A stretch of DNA of 64,000 nucleotides from Melioribacteraceae bacterium (lineage in GTDB: Bacteria; Bacteroidota; Ignavibacteria; Ignavibacteriales; Melioribacteraceae): positions 1,831,511 to 1,895,510 of the forward strand of contig CP129490.1 of the NCBI GenBank assembly GCA_030584085.1, given 5' to 3'. Positions within the stretch are counted from its first letter, which is position 1. The number at the start of each line of letters is the position of its first letter. The notes beneath the pieces were generated by a model that had not been told where the DNA came from, searched no databases, and was given only the letters and a program-made list of their open reading frames with translations. A program made the position numbers and the translations under genes. This document shows, one piece after another, positions 46,543 to 55,652 of the stretch.

Positions 46543-46926
46543 TTAGAATTTAGACTGTAAATCTAACAAAAATTGCTTTACTTCTTCAAGGTCATTCTTT
46601 AGCGAATTTAGCTCTTCACGTATTTTGGGTTGGGTAGTTGTTTGTTTTATAGGTGAGGTTTCTTCAGTAAAGATAACACCACTTTCTTCTTCAAGAATTT
46701 TCTTTGCTCCCTCAATAGTATATTTTTCGTCTCTGAGCAATTTTTTAATTCTTAATATTAAGTTGATATCTTTGTTGGTGTAAATTCTGTTGCCTGCTCT
46801 ATTTTTACCAGGTTTCAGAATTTCAAATTCAGATTCCCAATAACGAAGAATATATTGCTCTAACCCGGTTATTTTACTTACTTCACTTATTGAGTAGTAT
46901 AATTTTTTTAATCCGAAGTCTTTCAT
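46543..46926 (-). CDS. MerR-family transcriptional regulator
   Basis: DNA-binding regulator of 127 residues. The winged helix starts LYYSISEVSKITGLEQYILRYWESEF, the classic MerR recognition region, and the middle INLILRIKKLLRDEKYTIEGAKKIL is the second signature. A long linker and a leucine-rich C-terminal coiled coil follow. No cysteine metal site is present, so it is unlikely to sense metals as MerR does; HspR-like or BldC-like roles are possible. Start taken as the ATG at 46926 rather than a TTG two codons upstream. Confidence 0.87.
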   Translation of the reverse strand: MKDFGLKKLYYSISEVSKITGLEQYILRYWESEFEILKPGKNRAGNRIYTNKDINLILRIKKLLRDEKYTIEGAKKILEEESGVIFTEETSPIKQTTTQPKIREELNSLKNDLEEVKQFLLDLQSKF

Positions 46927-47099
46927 AATCAACTTTCATTTTATGGTTTAGATAAAATAAGTAATCAACAAAAAAATAGCAAGATTAAAGTTTTATATCA
47001 ATATTTTGTTTAAGATAAGTCTGTAAGTCGTTATAAAGCAATAAGGTGATAGTTTCCCTTGGAATTATAATTTAGTTGTATCAGATGTTAGTTTTTGAA

Positions 47100-47525
47100 T
47101 TAGCGTGACAGTTTTTCTATCAAGAAAACTCCGGCAAGATAACTGTTAATCTTAAACCCGGATATGTAACCATCACAGGCAGCGGCAGTTATCATGGTTT
47201 TTCTGAAGTCTTCTCTCTGAGATAAATTACTGATATGAACTTCTACTTTAGGTATTTTACAAATACTCAAGGCATCACGGATTGCAACGGATGTATGAGA
47301 ATAACCTCCTGGATTAATAATTATTCCATCGAAATAACTTGCTGCTCCTTGAATTTTGTCAATGAGTTCACCTTCATGATTGCTTTGAAAGAACTCAAAT
47401 CTAAATTTGGGAAATTCTTTCTTTAATTCGATTTGAACATCATCTAAAGTAAATGAGCCATATTGATCAGCCTCTCGGCTCCCAAGTAAATTCAAGTTCG
47501 GTCCGTTAAGAACAAGTATATTCAT
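47100..47525 (-). CDS. aroQ: 3-dehydroquinate dehydratase, type II
   Basis: Shikimate-pathway enzyme, 141 residues, the usual type II length. The N-terminus NILVLNGPNLNLLGSREADQYG contains the catalytic Tyr and Asn residues. INPGGYSHTSVAIRDAL contains the substrate-binding His, and VEVHISNLSQREDFR completes the site. It overlaps the upstream unknown gene by one base. No other shikimate gene is in the window. Confidence 0.95.
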   Translation of the reverse strand: MNILVLNGPNLNLLGSREADQYGSFTLDDVQIELKKEFPKFRFEFFQSNHEGELIDKIQGAASYFDGIIINPGGYSHTSVAIRDALSICKIPKVEVHISNLSQREDFRKTMITAAACDGYISGFKINSYLAGVFLIEKLSR

Positions 47526-47794
47526 TAATTAGTATCCATTTCTTCTATGATTTCTCTTAGGCGCGGTGGCATATAAACACTATCAACTCCCAATTCATTT
47601 AATGCTGCTGAAAGTGTCATAACTTTTCTTTGTGTTGAGGATAACTTATTGATAACAATTACTTTACTTTCCTTCAAAACACAATATCCACCTTTGAAGT
47701 CTCCCCTTTCAAATCTAACTGTTGCACCCATTTGATTCGCGAGAGATCGTAAATCACTTAAAATACTTTCGAATTCTTTTTCTTTTATCTTCAT
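47525..47794 (-). CDS. Conserved-looking small protein of unknown function
   Basis: 89 residues, no family recognised. Soluble, with a pattern of alternating beta and helix (MGATVRFERGDFKGGYCVLKESKVIVINK, then TLSAALNELG). Its start overlaps the next upstream gene by ATGA and its stop overlaps aroQ by one base, so it is almost certainly translated in this operon. The motif FKGGYCVL and the final PPRLREIIEE could help a database search. Confidence 0.7.
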   Translation of the reverse strand: MKIKEKEFESILSDLRSLANQMGATVRFERGDFKGGYCVLKESKVIVINKLSSTQRKVMTLSAALNELGVDSVYMPPRLREIIEEMDTN

Positions 47795-48309
47795 ATTCTT
47801 TTTCTGAGTGGTTTGAATATAGCAAGAAAGATAATGATAAAATATGAAAATAGAATAATTAAGGGAAATGGACCTAGCGCAACTATCCGCTGTTTCAGCA
47901 TTTCTAATAAATAAATTGAATTAATATCGTTAGAAAAAATTTTTTGGATAAGATTTATATCATATTGTAACAACAAATATAATTCGAATGGAGTTGTTAC
48001 TATAATTAACAAAGTAATTATGAAAAACCATCCTTCATTTCTAAAATTTATTTTTGAAACTACAACATAAGCTAGAAGAAACAGTATAAAACAAATAAAT
48101 GAAATTACTGAAATCGAGAAAACCGGGAGCATTGTTAAAAAAGCACCTTTCAGTTCCACTCCTTCAAATATCGGCTTAATTGACATAGTCTCTGCTTCAA
48201 AAAATTGATTTATCATCCCAATTTTTACAAGATAACTTCCTATAAATATTGTGAAAAACACACATGTCAAATAAATTATAAGTTTTGAAAATTTTGTTTG
48301 ATTTTCCAT
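47791..48309 (-). CDS. Unknown integral membrane protein
   Basis: 172 residues with about four membrane helices (near residues 10-28, 56-80, 90-112 and 148-168). No signature motif is visible and I cannot name a family. The gene diverges from ppx/gppA by only 38 bases, so a shared promoter region lies between. It forms an apparent three-gene operon with the 89-residue protein and aroQ. Confidence 0.65.
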   Translation of the reverse strand: MENQTKFSKLIIYLTCVFFTIFIGSYLVKIGMINQFFEAETMSIKPIFEGVELKGAFLTMLPVFSISVISFICFILFLLAYVVVSKINFRNEGWFFIITLLIIVTTPFELYLLLQYDINLIQKIFSNDINSIYLLEMLKQRIVALGPFPLIILFSYFIIIFLAIFKPLRKRI

Positions 48310-48347
48310 ACATTTGATCTTTGTTTAACAAAAAATATCAAAAAAAG

Positions 48348-49289
48348 ATGAATATTGCTTCGATAGATATTGGTTCAAATACAGTCCTCTTATTAATTGC
48401 AGAAGTTGATTTTAAGAAGAGAACACTTAATGCTATTCTAAACGAATATGAATCGCCTAGATTAGGAAAAGGACTTAAAGATGATGGCGCTATTTCATTA
48501 GAAGCAATTAAAAAACTGGAAACGGTGTTACACAAATACAAAAGACTTATTGAAGAATATAACACTACAAAAGTTATTTGTACTGCCACGAATGCTATGC
48601 GTGTAGCTAAAAATTCAAATCAGATTATTACTGATATAAGAGATAAACTTGGAATAGAGATAGATGTTATTAATGGAGATCGTGAAGCTGAACTTACTTT
48701 TCTTGGTGCTTCAACTGTGCTTAATGATGTTGATCAAAAAATTGTTGTGGACATTGGCGGTGGAAGTACTGAATTAATATTAGGTAATAAGGAGAATATT
48801 CTCTACAAAAAAAGTTTTCCAATCGGAGCAGTAAATACAACTGAAAGATTCTTTAATGGTAATGTACCAACAGCTTCAGAGATAAACTTATTAACTGAAT
48901 TTGTAAAAAACACATTTAATGAACTTAACAATCTTGACACTAAAAATATACCACTTATTGCCGTTGCAGGTACACCCACTTCCCTATCAGCAGTACATTT
49001 AGGAATTACTGAATATGATGAAAATTTGGTTGAAGGATCAGTTTTGACAGACGAGATCATAGAGAAATTCATTCAATATTTTTCAGATCATAGCGCAGCA
49101 CAAATTTTATTAAAATATGGTAAATTTTTAAAAGGTCGTGAAGATATTATTTTAGCCGGATCGATAATTCTAAAAACTGTTATGAAACTTACTCATAACG
49201 AACAAATTATTGTGAGCGGTAAAGGAATTCGATACGGTTCACTAATCTCTTATATGAACAATTATGAAAGTGGTAGAAAAGGTATGTAA
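48348..49289 (+). CDS. Exopolyphosphatase/guanosine pentaphosphate phosphatase family protein
   Basis: Ppx/GppA phosphatase of the ASKHA fold, 313 residues. It matches the first domain only, without the C-terminal HD domain of long Ppx proteins. The motif IASIDIGSNTVLLLIAEV is at the N-terminus and VVDIGGGSTELILG is the second phosphate-binding loop. I use the ATG at 48348, which gives this N-terminus; an in-frame start at 48321 is possible. Its 3' end overlaps the convergent Yip1-type gene by 28 bases. Confidence 0.9.
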   Translation: MNIASIDIGSNTVLLLIAEVDFKKRTLNAILNEYESPRLGKGLKDDGAISLEAIKKLETVLHKYKRLIEEYNTTKVICTATNAMRVAKNSNQIITDIRDKLGIEIDVINGDREAELTFLGASTVLNDVDQKIVVDIGGGSTELILGNKENILYKKSFPIGAVNTTERFFNGNVPTASEINLLTEFVKNTFNELNNLDTKNIPLIAVAGTPTSLSAVHLGITEYDENLVEGSVLTDEIIEKFIQYFSDHSAAQILLKYGKFLKGREDIILAGSIILKTVMKLTHNEQIIVSGKGIRYGSLISYMNNYESGRKGM

Positions 49290-49969
49290 TATAAAAGTGT
49301 TGTCAACAAAGCATAAAAAATAAATCCCACCGCAATAGAATATGGTTTGTTCTTAGTTTGAGCATGAACACCGGAAATCGCAAGAAACAACCCCCAAACG
49401 ACTAATAGTCCCTCAATAAATAAAAGAACGTATGCTTCAGTTTCTTTAACAATATAGGGTGGTGGATTATATGTAAACCAATACGGTCCAAATAATGCAT
49501 AATGGACAGGTGACAATATAACAAGTGACATAAGCAATGGTAAAAATGAGTAAATAAGTACGGAGTAATTATCTCTGAATCTGTTCGATAATCCAAATAA
49601 ACTGTTGATCTTTGTTAGGAGGTAAGAAAATAGAGATAAAACAACGAATGACACACCGATAATCACTAACAGGTTAATAAAAAAGAAATCGGTTTTAACT
49701 GAATTAATTTCAGCAAAACTATGCAGTATTACGGAAATAAGAAAAAGTTTAATTCCAACAAGAACATTTAGAAAGATTACAAAATTTTTATGCTCTGCTT
49801 CAATGATTTTTTTGAAAGTGTCTTTTGGTGATTCAATGAGTGCTGCAATCGTCTGCCATAAATCGATATTTACAACTCTCGCTCTAAGAAATGCTTTGCA
49901 ACTTGAGCAACTGTATTTATAAATTGGGTTTTCCGCATTACAATTTGGACAGAGTTGAACATTTTTCAT
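49262..49969 (-). CDS. Zinc-ribbon plus Yip1-domain membrane protein
   Basis: 235 residues. An N-terminal zinc ribbon (CPNCNAENPIYKYSCSSCKAF, two CxxC pairs) precedes a segment like WQTIAALIESPKDTFKKII, the start of the Yip1 domain, and about five membrane helices. Yip1-type proteins occur in many bacteria with unknown function. It is the last gene of the minus-strand parAB group and overlaps the convergent ppx gene by 28 bases. Confidence 0.82.
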   Translation of the reverse strand: MKNVQLCPNCNAENPIYKYSCSSCKAFLRARVVNIDLWQTIAALIESPKDTFKKIIEAEHKNFVIFLNVLVGIKLFLISVILHSFAEINSVKTDFFFINLLVIIGVSFVVLSLFSYLLTKINSLFGLSNRFRDNYSVLIYSFLPLLMSLVILSPVHYALFGPYWFTYNPPPYIVKETEAYVLLFIEGLLVVWGLFLAISGVHAQTKNKPYSIAVGFIFYALLTTLLYYIPFLPLS

Positions 49970-49975
49970 AAACCA

Positions 49976-50470
49976 TCACCTTAAATAAAATTTAATACCA
50001 AGCTGCGGAGTTCTTGTAATCGGGTCCGGAGTAACATCGAAATCAAATAAATGTGCATCAACATATGCATCAACAAGTTGTAGGAAATATGTAAGTCCGA
50101 TATAAATTGCAAATTCATCTCTTTGATCTCGAAAAAAATCTCTCAATTCTCTATATCTAGAATTAGTGAAATCACTCTGTACATATAAATCATTATACCG
50201 GTTATAGTAATCGTTATTGTCAATCCATACATAAGCGAAGTAACCGATGAATCCCCAGACAACAGGTATTTTCCAATATGATTCGTTATAGAACTGCCCA
50301 AATCCCGGTATAATTGCACTTCTTAAAACAGCTCCCCATGGTGATTTTTGCATTACGAATAGGCTGTCATTTGTTTGGACGTTACTGGTCGTATCTTGTT
50401 CCGTCTGAGAGTAAACTGAGAGGGTAACAAAAATTAGTAGGATTAATATTTTAGTAATTACTTTTACCAA
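49976..50470 (-). CDS. DUF5683 domain protein
   Basis: 164 residues with a signal peptide (about residues 1-20, ILILLIFVTLSVYS). The conserved segment SPWGAVLRSAIIPGFGQFYNE starts the DUF5683 region, with one or two further hydrophobic segments. It commonly follows parB in Bacteroidota and relatives, as it does here. The TTG start at 50470 overlaps the parB end by 20 bases; no in-frame ATG is suitable. Function is unknown, probably envelope. Confidence 0.83.
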   Translation of the reverse strand: MVKVITKILILLIFVTLSVYSQTEQDTTSNVQTNDSLFVMQKSPWGAVLRSAIIPGFGQFYNESYWKIPVVWGFIGYFAYVWIDNNDYYNRYNDLYVQSDFTNSRYRELRDFFRDQRDEFAIYIGLTYFLQLVDAYVDAHLFDFDVTPDPITRTPQLGIKFYLR

Positions 50471-51398
50471 TTAATTCAAATAGTTCAAATAATCGTTCTA
50501 ATTCATCGTTAGAATAAAATTCGAGCACAATTTCACCGGAACCATCTTTCTTCTGTTTACAAATTACTTTTGTTCCAAAAATGCCACGTAATTTATTTTC
50601 AAGATCAGCCAAGGATAATGCTTCGGTTGAATGCCCATTTCCGGCGGAATGAGTAGTTTTTTTACCAGGCTTACTGCTTAAAAACTTTTTAACAATTGCT
50701 TCAACTTTTCTTACTGATAAATTTTTCTTCTTAATTTCATTGAGTGTGGCAATTTGTAAATCTGTTGAAGGTAGATTGATAATTGCACGAGCGTGTCCGG
50801 CCGATATTTCATTATTGATTAAACTTTGCTGTATTATTTCCGGAAGTTTTAATAGTCTGATAGAATTTGTAATTGTAGTTCTATCCTTACCTACTTTAGA
50901 TGCGATTTCTTCTTGGGATAAATTACATTCATCCATCAACCTTTTATAAGCGTTCGCTATTTCAATTGCATTAAGCTCTTCTCTTTGAATATTCTCAATC
51001 AATGATAGAGCTAGCATTGCTTCTTTTGTTTCTACCTGGATTATATATGCGGGAATTTCCTTATAGCCAATATCTTTACAAGCTCTTAATCTTCTTTCTC
51101 CTGATATTAACTCGTATGTTCCGTTTATTCTTCGGACTGTGACAGGCTGAATTAAACCGTTCTCAAGAATTGATTTTTTTAATTCGTCAAGCTTTTGTGG
51201 TTCAAACCCTGTTCGTGGTTGAAACGGATTTGGTACTATAGAATTTATTGGAACACGAGCAAGAATGTCGAATGATTTTCCATCATCTTTTTCAATTTTA
51301 TCAGCCGGAACTGCCATTGGTGAATCTTGATCCTCGCGAGCTTTTGGATTAATCAACGCATCTAAACCGCGACCTAGCCCGGGTTTTAATTTAGTCAT
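50451..51398 (-). CDS. parB: Chromosome-partitioning protein ParB
   Basis: CTP-dependent sliding clamp that binds parS sites near the origin, 315 residues. The N-terminus [12 protein letters not shown], the CTPase motif [28 protein letters not shown], the helix-turn-helix ([19 protein letters not shown]) and the C-terminal dimerisation region are all present. It overlaps parA by 4 bases (ATGA). No parS consensus was found by eye in this window. Confidence 0.95.
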   Translation of the reverse strand: MTKLKPGLGRGLDALINPKAREDQDSPMAVPADKIEKDDGKSFDILARVPINSIVPNPFQPRTGFEPQKLDELKKSILENGLIQPVTVRRINGTYELISGERRLRACKDIGYKEIPAYIIQVETKEAMLALSLIENIQREELNAIEIANAYKRLMDECNLSQEEIASKVGKDRTTITNSIRLLKLPEIIQQSLINNEISAGHARAIINLPSTDLQIATLNEIKKKNLSVRKVEAIVKKFLSSKPGKKTTHSAGNGHSTEALSLADLENKLRGIFGTKVICKQKKDGSGEIVLEFYSNDELERLFELFELIGKSNY

Positions 51399-52174
51399 AC
51401 GTTATCTCCTTCATCCTTCTTATTCCGCTCAAGCAGTTCACCGGCTAAGGAGATATAATTTTGTGCACCTGTAGAGATTGCGTCATACAATATCACTGGT
51501 TTTTGATGACTTGGGGATTCAGATATTCTTACATTTCTATGAATTATTGTGCTGAATACTTTTTCTCCAAAATATTTTTTTACTTCTTCAACTACTTGAT
51601 GGGATAATCTTAATCTAGTATCAAACATTGTTAACAATACACCCTCAATTATAAGTGCTTCATTATAATGCTTTTTTACAATATTGATTGTGTTCAATAA
51701 TTGACCGAGACCTTCTAAAGCAAAATATTCGCATTGGACTGGGATGATAAGTGAATCAGCTGCGGTTAATGCGTTTAAAGTTAATAGACCAAGTGAAGGA
51801 GGACAATCAATGAAAATATAATCATATTTATCACGTACAGAAATTAGAGATTCTTTTAAAAGTCTTTCACGTTTTTCCATACCAACTAATTCGACTTCGG
51901 CACCAACCAAATCTATGTTTGCAGGTAATACGTCAAGATTAGGCATATAAGAATTTGTTATACAATCTATCGCATCCTCAGTCCCAATAAGTGTATGATA
52001 AACAGATTTTTCAACATTGTCGACTCCAATTCCGGATGACGAATTACCTTGTGGGTCAATGTCAATTAATAGTGTTTTGTATTCAGCCGCAGCTATAGAT
52101 GCTGATAGATTAATTGAGGTAGTAGTTTTACCTACTCCTCCTTTTTGATTCGCAATTGCTATAATTTTTGCCAT
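51395..52174 (-). CDS. parA: Chromosome-partitioning ATPase ParA
   Basis: ATPase that works with ParB to move replicated origins, 259 residues. The deviant Walker A motif is [16 protein letters not shown], preceded by [10 protein letters not shown], which fixes the start at the ATG 52174. The open frame extends upstream to 52228 into the neighbouring hydrolase gene, but those residues are not family-like. Walker B is in [19 protein letters not shown]. It is followed by parB with a 4-base overlap. Confidence 0.96.
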   Translation of the reverse strand: MAKIIAIANQKGGVGKTTTSINLSASIAAAEYKTLLIDIDPQGNSSSGIGVDNVEKSVYHTLIGTEDAIDCITNSYMPNLDVLPANIDLVGAEVELVGMEKRERLLKESLISVRDKYDYIFIDCPPSLGLLTLNALTAADSLIIPVQCEYFALEGLGQLLNTINIVKKHYNEALIIEGVLLTMFDTRLRLSHQVVEEVKKYFGEKVFSTIIHRNVRISESPSHQKPVILYDAISTGAQNYISLAGELLERNKKDEGDNV

Positions 52175-52188
52175 GTATTTTCGATTAA

Positions 52189-52866
52189 TTATAGAGTTAT
52201 TTCTTGTCCAAAATTCATTACAATACAACCTTTCCCGATATTCTCTACTTTCTTTTTGAAATCATTAGGATCAGCTTCAATTACACCAAATGTATTGTAA
52301 TGCATCGGAATTGCTTTTTTAGGATTTACAAATTCAACGGCTCTTACACCATCATCAATGCCCATTGTAAAATTATCACCAATGGGTAATAACATATAAT
52401 CAATTGGATTTAATTCACCAATTAATTTCATGTCTAAGAATAATCCTGTGTCCCCAGTATGATAAATATTCATTCCGTTTATTGATAATACAACACCTGC
52501 GGGTTCGCCTGCATAATTTCCTTCCGGAGTTTGTGAACCGTGATGCGCGATAGTGAATTTTACTCTGCCGAAATCAAAATTATGGCCGCCGCCAATATGC
52601 ATATTATGTGCATTAAATCCTTTTGATTTTACATATTCAGCAAGTTCATTGACGCAAATAAATAATGGATTACATCTTTCTGCAATTTTAAATGCATCAC
52701 CTATGTGATCACCATGAGCGTGAGTTAATATAATATAATCGGCGGTAACGTCTTTCGATTGAACATTTGAATTTGGGTTATCATCAAGGAACGGATCAAT
52801 TAATATTTTTTTACCATCATCGGTTGTAATCATGAAAGCTGAATGAGCAAAGTATTTTAATTTCAT
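52189..52866 (-). CDS. Metal-dependent hydrolase, MBL fold (UPF0173)
   Basis: 225 residues of the UPF0173 metallo-beta-lactamase-fold group. Metal ligands are in [17 protein letters not shown] (HxHxDH), IAHHGSQTP, and [12 protein letters not shown]. The C-terminal [20 protein letters not shown] and HYNTFGVIE also match. The substrate is not known for most of this family. It lies 14 bases upstream of parA on the same strand. Confidence 0.9.
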   Translation of the reverse strand: MKLKYFAHSAFMITTDDGKKILIDPFLDDNPNSNVQSKDVTADYIILTHAHGDHIGDAFKIAERCNPLFICVNELAEYVKSKGFNAHNMHIGGGHNFDFGRVKFTIAHHGSQTPEGNYAGEPAGVVLSINGMNIYHTGDTGLFLDMKLIGELNPIDYMLLPIGDNFTMGIDDGVRAVEFVNPKKAIPMHYNTFGVIEADPNDFKKKVENIGKGCIVMNFGQEITL

Positions 52867-52907
52867 CTTGTACCTCGATTCTTATTTAACGTAATGTATG
52901 TCATCAA

Positions 52908-53729
52908 TTAAGACTTTCCTTTCACAAATTGCTCAAATAATCCTTTCCAACCTTTATCTTTTGAGACTTTTAAACTCTCTGTAAGTTTAGTACGAAGAGC
53001 CTCTTTAGAAAGACCTCTAATTAATTTTCCTTCTTGTGCCATAGCAATTCCGCCGGTTTCTTCAGAAACTATTACACTAATAACATCCGCTTGCTCTGTA
53101 ATGCCGAGTCCAGCTCTGTGCCTCATTCCTAATGCTATCCCATTCAATTCAGTACTTTGCGATAATGGAAGTGTACATCTTGCTGCTTCTATTATGTCAT
53201 TTTTTATAATAACTGCGCCATCGTGTAAAGGTGATCTTGGGAAAAATATTGTTCTTAACAAATTTTTATTTGTTCGAGCATTGATAACTTCCCCTGTTTC
53301 AACTACCCCTCTAATACCGGCTGTTCTGACTAATACCATTAATGCTCCGTGTTGATATTGAGCCATTTCAAAAGCAGCATCAGTAATAATATCTGCTACA
53401 TTTTTCTCGTCACTTTTTATAAACAACCGTACAATAGGATTTCTTCCCACTAGCACAAGTAATCTTCTAATCTCAGGTTGGAAAAGTATTATAAATGCAA
53501 TTACCCAAATATCTGTTACTAATTGCAATAACCAACCAAGCGCTTTGAAATTAGCTGCTTGAGCTATAAATGAAAGTAATAGTACAACAACCAATCCAAT
53601 AAATATTTGTGAAGCTATTGTTCCTCTAATAACCGTATAAAGTTTATAGATAATGAAGGATACGATAGCGATATCCAAAACATCTAATAAGGTTACGGAT
53701 AAAAATCCTATTTTAAATATTTCCCACAT
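52908..53729 (-). CDS. cdaA: Diadenylate cyclase CdaA
   Basis: Makes the second messenger c-di-AMP from two ATP, 273 residues. Three N-terminal membrane helices (about residues 10-75) precede the DAC domain, with the DGA motif in SPLHDGAVII and the RHR motif in GMRHRAGLGITEQAD. These are the two catalytic signatures. The C-terminal tail EGKLIRGLSKEALR is typical. It overlaps the folP end by 17 bases; the folP-cdaA pairing is found in Bacteroidota and relatives. Confidence 0.94.
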   Translation of the reverse strand: MWEIFKIGFLSVTLLDVLDIAIVSFIIYKLYTVIRGTIASQIFIGLVVVLLLSFIAQAANFKALGWLLQLVTDIWVIAFIILFQPEIRRLLVLVGRNPIVRLFIKSDEKNVADIITDAAFEMAQYQHGALMVLVRTAGIRGVVETGEVINARTNKNLLRTIFFPRSPLHDGAVIIKNDIIEAARCTLPLSQSTELNGIALGMRHRAGLGITEQADVISVIVSEETGGIAMAQEGKLIRGLSKEALRTKLTESLKVSKDKGWKGLFEQFVKGKS

Positions 53730-54903
53730 GTAGATTGTATTCCGAAGAAGCTGTCTTTTTTAAAATTTGTAGTGAAGTTAAAGTTTGTTCTACTTCATGA
53801 GTTCTTATTAAATCTGCACCATTACTTAAAGCTAATGTTTCTGCAACTAATGTTGATTCTTTTCTTTCATCGATTTCAAGATTTAAACTTTTTCCTAAAA
53901 ATGATTTTTTAGAAAGACCGACAAGTAATGGTTTATTTAATCCCCTAAACTCTTTGAGTCTGTTTAAAATCTCATAATTGTCTTCAATTCTTTTACCAAA
54001 ACCTATTCCCGGATCAATAATAATTTTAGATATACCATTTTTCTCAGCAAATTTGATCCGTTCATTCAAATAATCGTAAATTTCTAAAATAACATCATCG
54101 TAGTAGGGATTTTTCTGCATATCAGTAGGCGTCCCTTTCATATGCATAATGACTGCGGTTGCTTTTTTTTCAGCAATTACATTTTTCATTTTTTTATCAA
54201 ATGTCATTGCGCTAATATCATTAACAATTGAGGCCCCGGCAGAAATTGCTTCAGAAGCAACATTTGATTTTGTAGTATCGATTGAAATCAATGTATTTTG
54301 TTTATGTGACTTGATTCCCTCAATCACAGGAATTACGCGTTTTAATTCTTCCTTTTCATCAACCGGTTGAGCATTCGGGCGTGTTGATTCTCCACCGACA
54401 TCAATTATGCATGCTCCTAATTCAATTAACTCCAAGGCATGTTCAATTGCTAATTTTGTGTCATAATATTTCCCTCCATCAGAAAATGAATCCGGGGTTA
54501 CATTAACAATTCCCATTACTTGAGGATCCGTTAAGGAAATATTTTGAGATGCAATTTTTATAGATTGTTTATTCTTGTTTGAATAGTTATTAAGGACTGA
54601 GCCAATTTTATAGCCTAAATCTTCATTACCGGTTGCAGTAATATCTTTTGATAATTCTCTAAAAATAGCAAAGGAACCAAGAATGAGAAGATCCACCTTA
54701 GAATCATCTTCAATTTTATTTAAATAACAAATTTCCTTATTTCTGAATATAATGTGGCGAGTTTGTTCTGCAAGTTTTTCATCAATACTTCTTAATTCGA
54801 GTCCTAATAAATCTATTTCGTATAGATCTCTGTAGATATTGTATTTTTTAGAATATCTCTTAAATACATAAGGAATATTTATCTGGACAAGATGTATTAC
54901 CAA
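53713..54903 (-). CDS. folP: Dihydropteroate synthase with N-terminal extension
   Basis: Folate-pathway enzyme, target of sulfonamides. It has 396 residues, versus about 280 for the classic form. The catalytic barrel begins near residue 128 with MGIVNVTPDSFSDGGKYY, then IIDVGGESTRPNA, VASEAISAGASIVNDISA and DPGIGFGKRIEDNY, all intact. The first 125 residues form an extra alpha/beta region (DLLILGSFAIFRELS, LGYKIGSVLNNYSN) that resembles the extension seen in some other bacterial and archaeal FolP proteins. The TTG at 54903 is the only plausible start, so the N-terminal boundary is less certain. Confidence 0.9.
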   Translation of the reverse strand: MVIHLVQINIPYVFKRYSKKYNIYRDLYEIDLLGLELRSIDEKLAEQTRHIIFRNKEICYLNKIEDDSKVDLLILGSFAIFRELSKDITATGNEDLGYKIGSVLNNYSNKNKQSIKIASQNISLTDPQVMGIVNVTPDSFSDGGKYYDTKLAIEHALELIELGACIIDVGGESTRPNAQPVDEKEELKRVIPVIEGIKSHKQNTLISIDTTKSNVASEAISAGASIVNDISAMTFDKKMKNVIAEKKATAVIMHMKGTPTDMQKNPYYDDVILEIYDYLNERIKFAEKNGISKIIIDPGIGFGKRIEDNYEILNRLKEFRGLNKPLLVGLSKKSFLGKSLNLEIDERKESTLVAETLALSNGADLIRTHEVEQTLTSLQILKKTASSEYNLHVGNI

Positions 54904-54995
54904 TTTATTCTCTCAAAATTCATATTGATTGACTCGAATTAAAAGCTTAAAATAAGCAAAAATATTAAGATTTTCTGTGGTAGGTAAAACTAATT

Positions 54996-55652
54996 TTATG
55001 AAATTAAATTTTTCAATTCAAGTGCTGCTGCTGTAGTATTATCTTTACCAAAGATTGCCGATCCGGCGACAAACACGTCAGTACCAGCATCTTTTAACAA
55101 CTTAACTGATTTTGTATCGACTCCCCCATCAACTTCGATTAAAAAATTGAGATTTCTTTCCTCACGTAACATTTTCAAATCGCGAATTTTTCTCAACGAA
55201 CTTTCGATAAATTTTTGTCCGCCAAATCCCGGATTAACCGACATAATTAAAACTAAATCCACATATTCTAAAATTTCATTTAAGTGATTCAAAGGAGTTG
55301 AAGGATTAATGGAAACTCCGGCTTTGGCACCTAGTTCTTTAATGTTTTGGACGGTTCTGTGTAAATGAATAACGGCTTCTTGATGTACTGTCAATATATT
55401 AGCTCCCGCAGAAACAAAATCTTCCAAGAAATTTTCTGGTTTCTCAATCATTAAATGAACATCGAGTGGTAAACGAGTTATTTTTTTAAGAGCCTGTATT
55501 ACAATAGGTCCGAAGGTAATATTCGGGACAAACTTACCATCCATAATATCACAATGTATCAAATCGACACCAGCCATTTCAACCTTACGAATTTCTTTTT
55601 CTAGATTCGCAAAATTTGCCGATAATATAGATGGGGCCAATAATCTTTTCAT
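54996..55652 (-). CDS. rpe: Ribulose-phosphate 3-epimerase
   Basis: Pentose-phosphate enzyme, 218 residues in a TIM barrel. LAPSILSANFANLEKEIRK at the start, IHCDIMDGKFVPNITFGP (metal ligands His/Asp), LDVHLMIEKPENFL, MSVNPGFGGQKFI and VDGGVDTKSV are the family motifs in order. It begins immediately after the PASTA protein, and that order is frequent in Chlorobi and Bacteroidota. Confidence 0.96.
   Translation of the reverse strand: MKRLLAPSILSANFANLEKEIRKVEMAGVDLIHCDIMDGKFVPNITFGPIVIQALKKITRLPLDVHLMIEKPENFLEDFVSAGANILTVHQEAVIHLHRTVQNIKELGAKAGVSINPSTPLNHLNEILEYVDLVLIMSVNPGFGGQKFIESSLRKIRDLKMLREERNLNFLIEVDGGVDTKSVKLLKDAGTDVFVAGSAIFGKDNTTAAALELKNLIS

Noticed and set aside
52175-52228. N-terminal extension of parA (18 residues)
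   Set aside because: It overlaps the upstream hydrolase gene and precedes the conserved [13 protein letters not shown] start; no homologue pattern.
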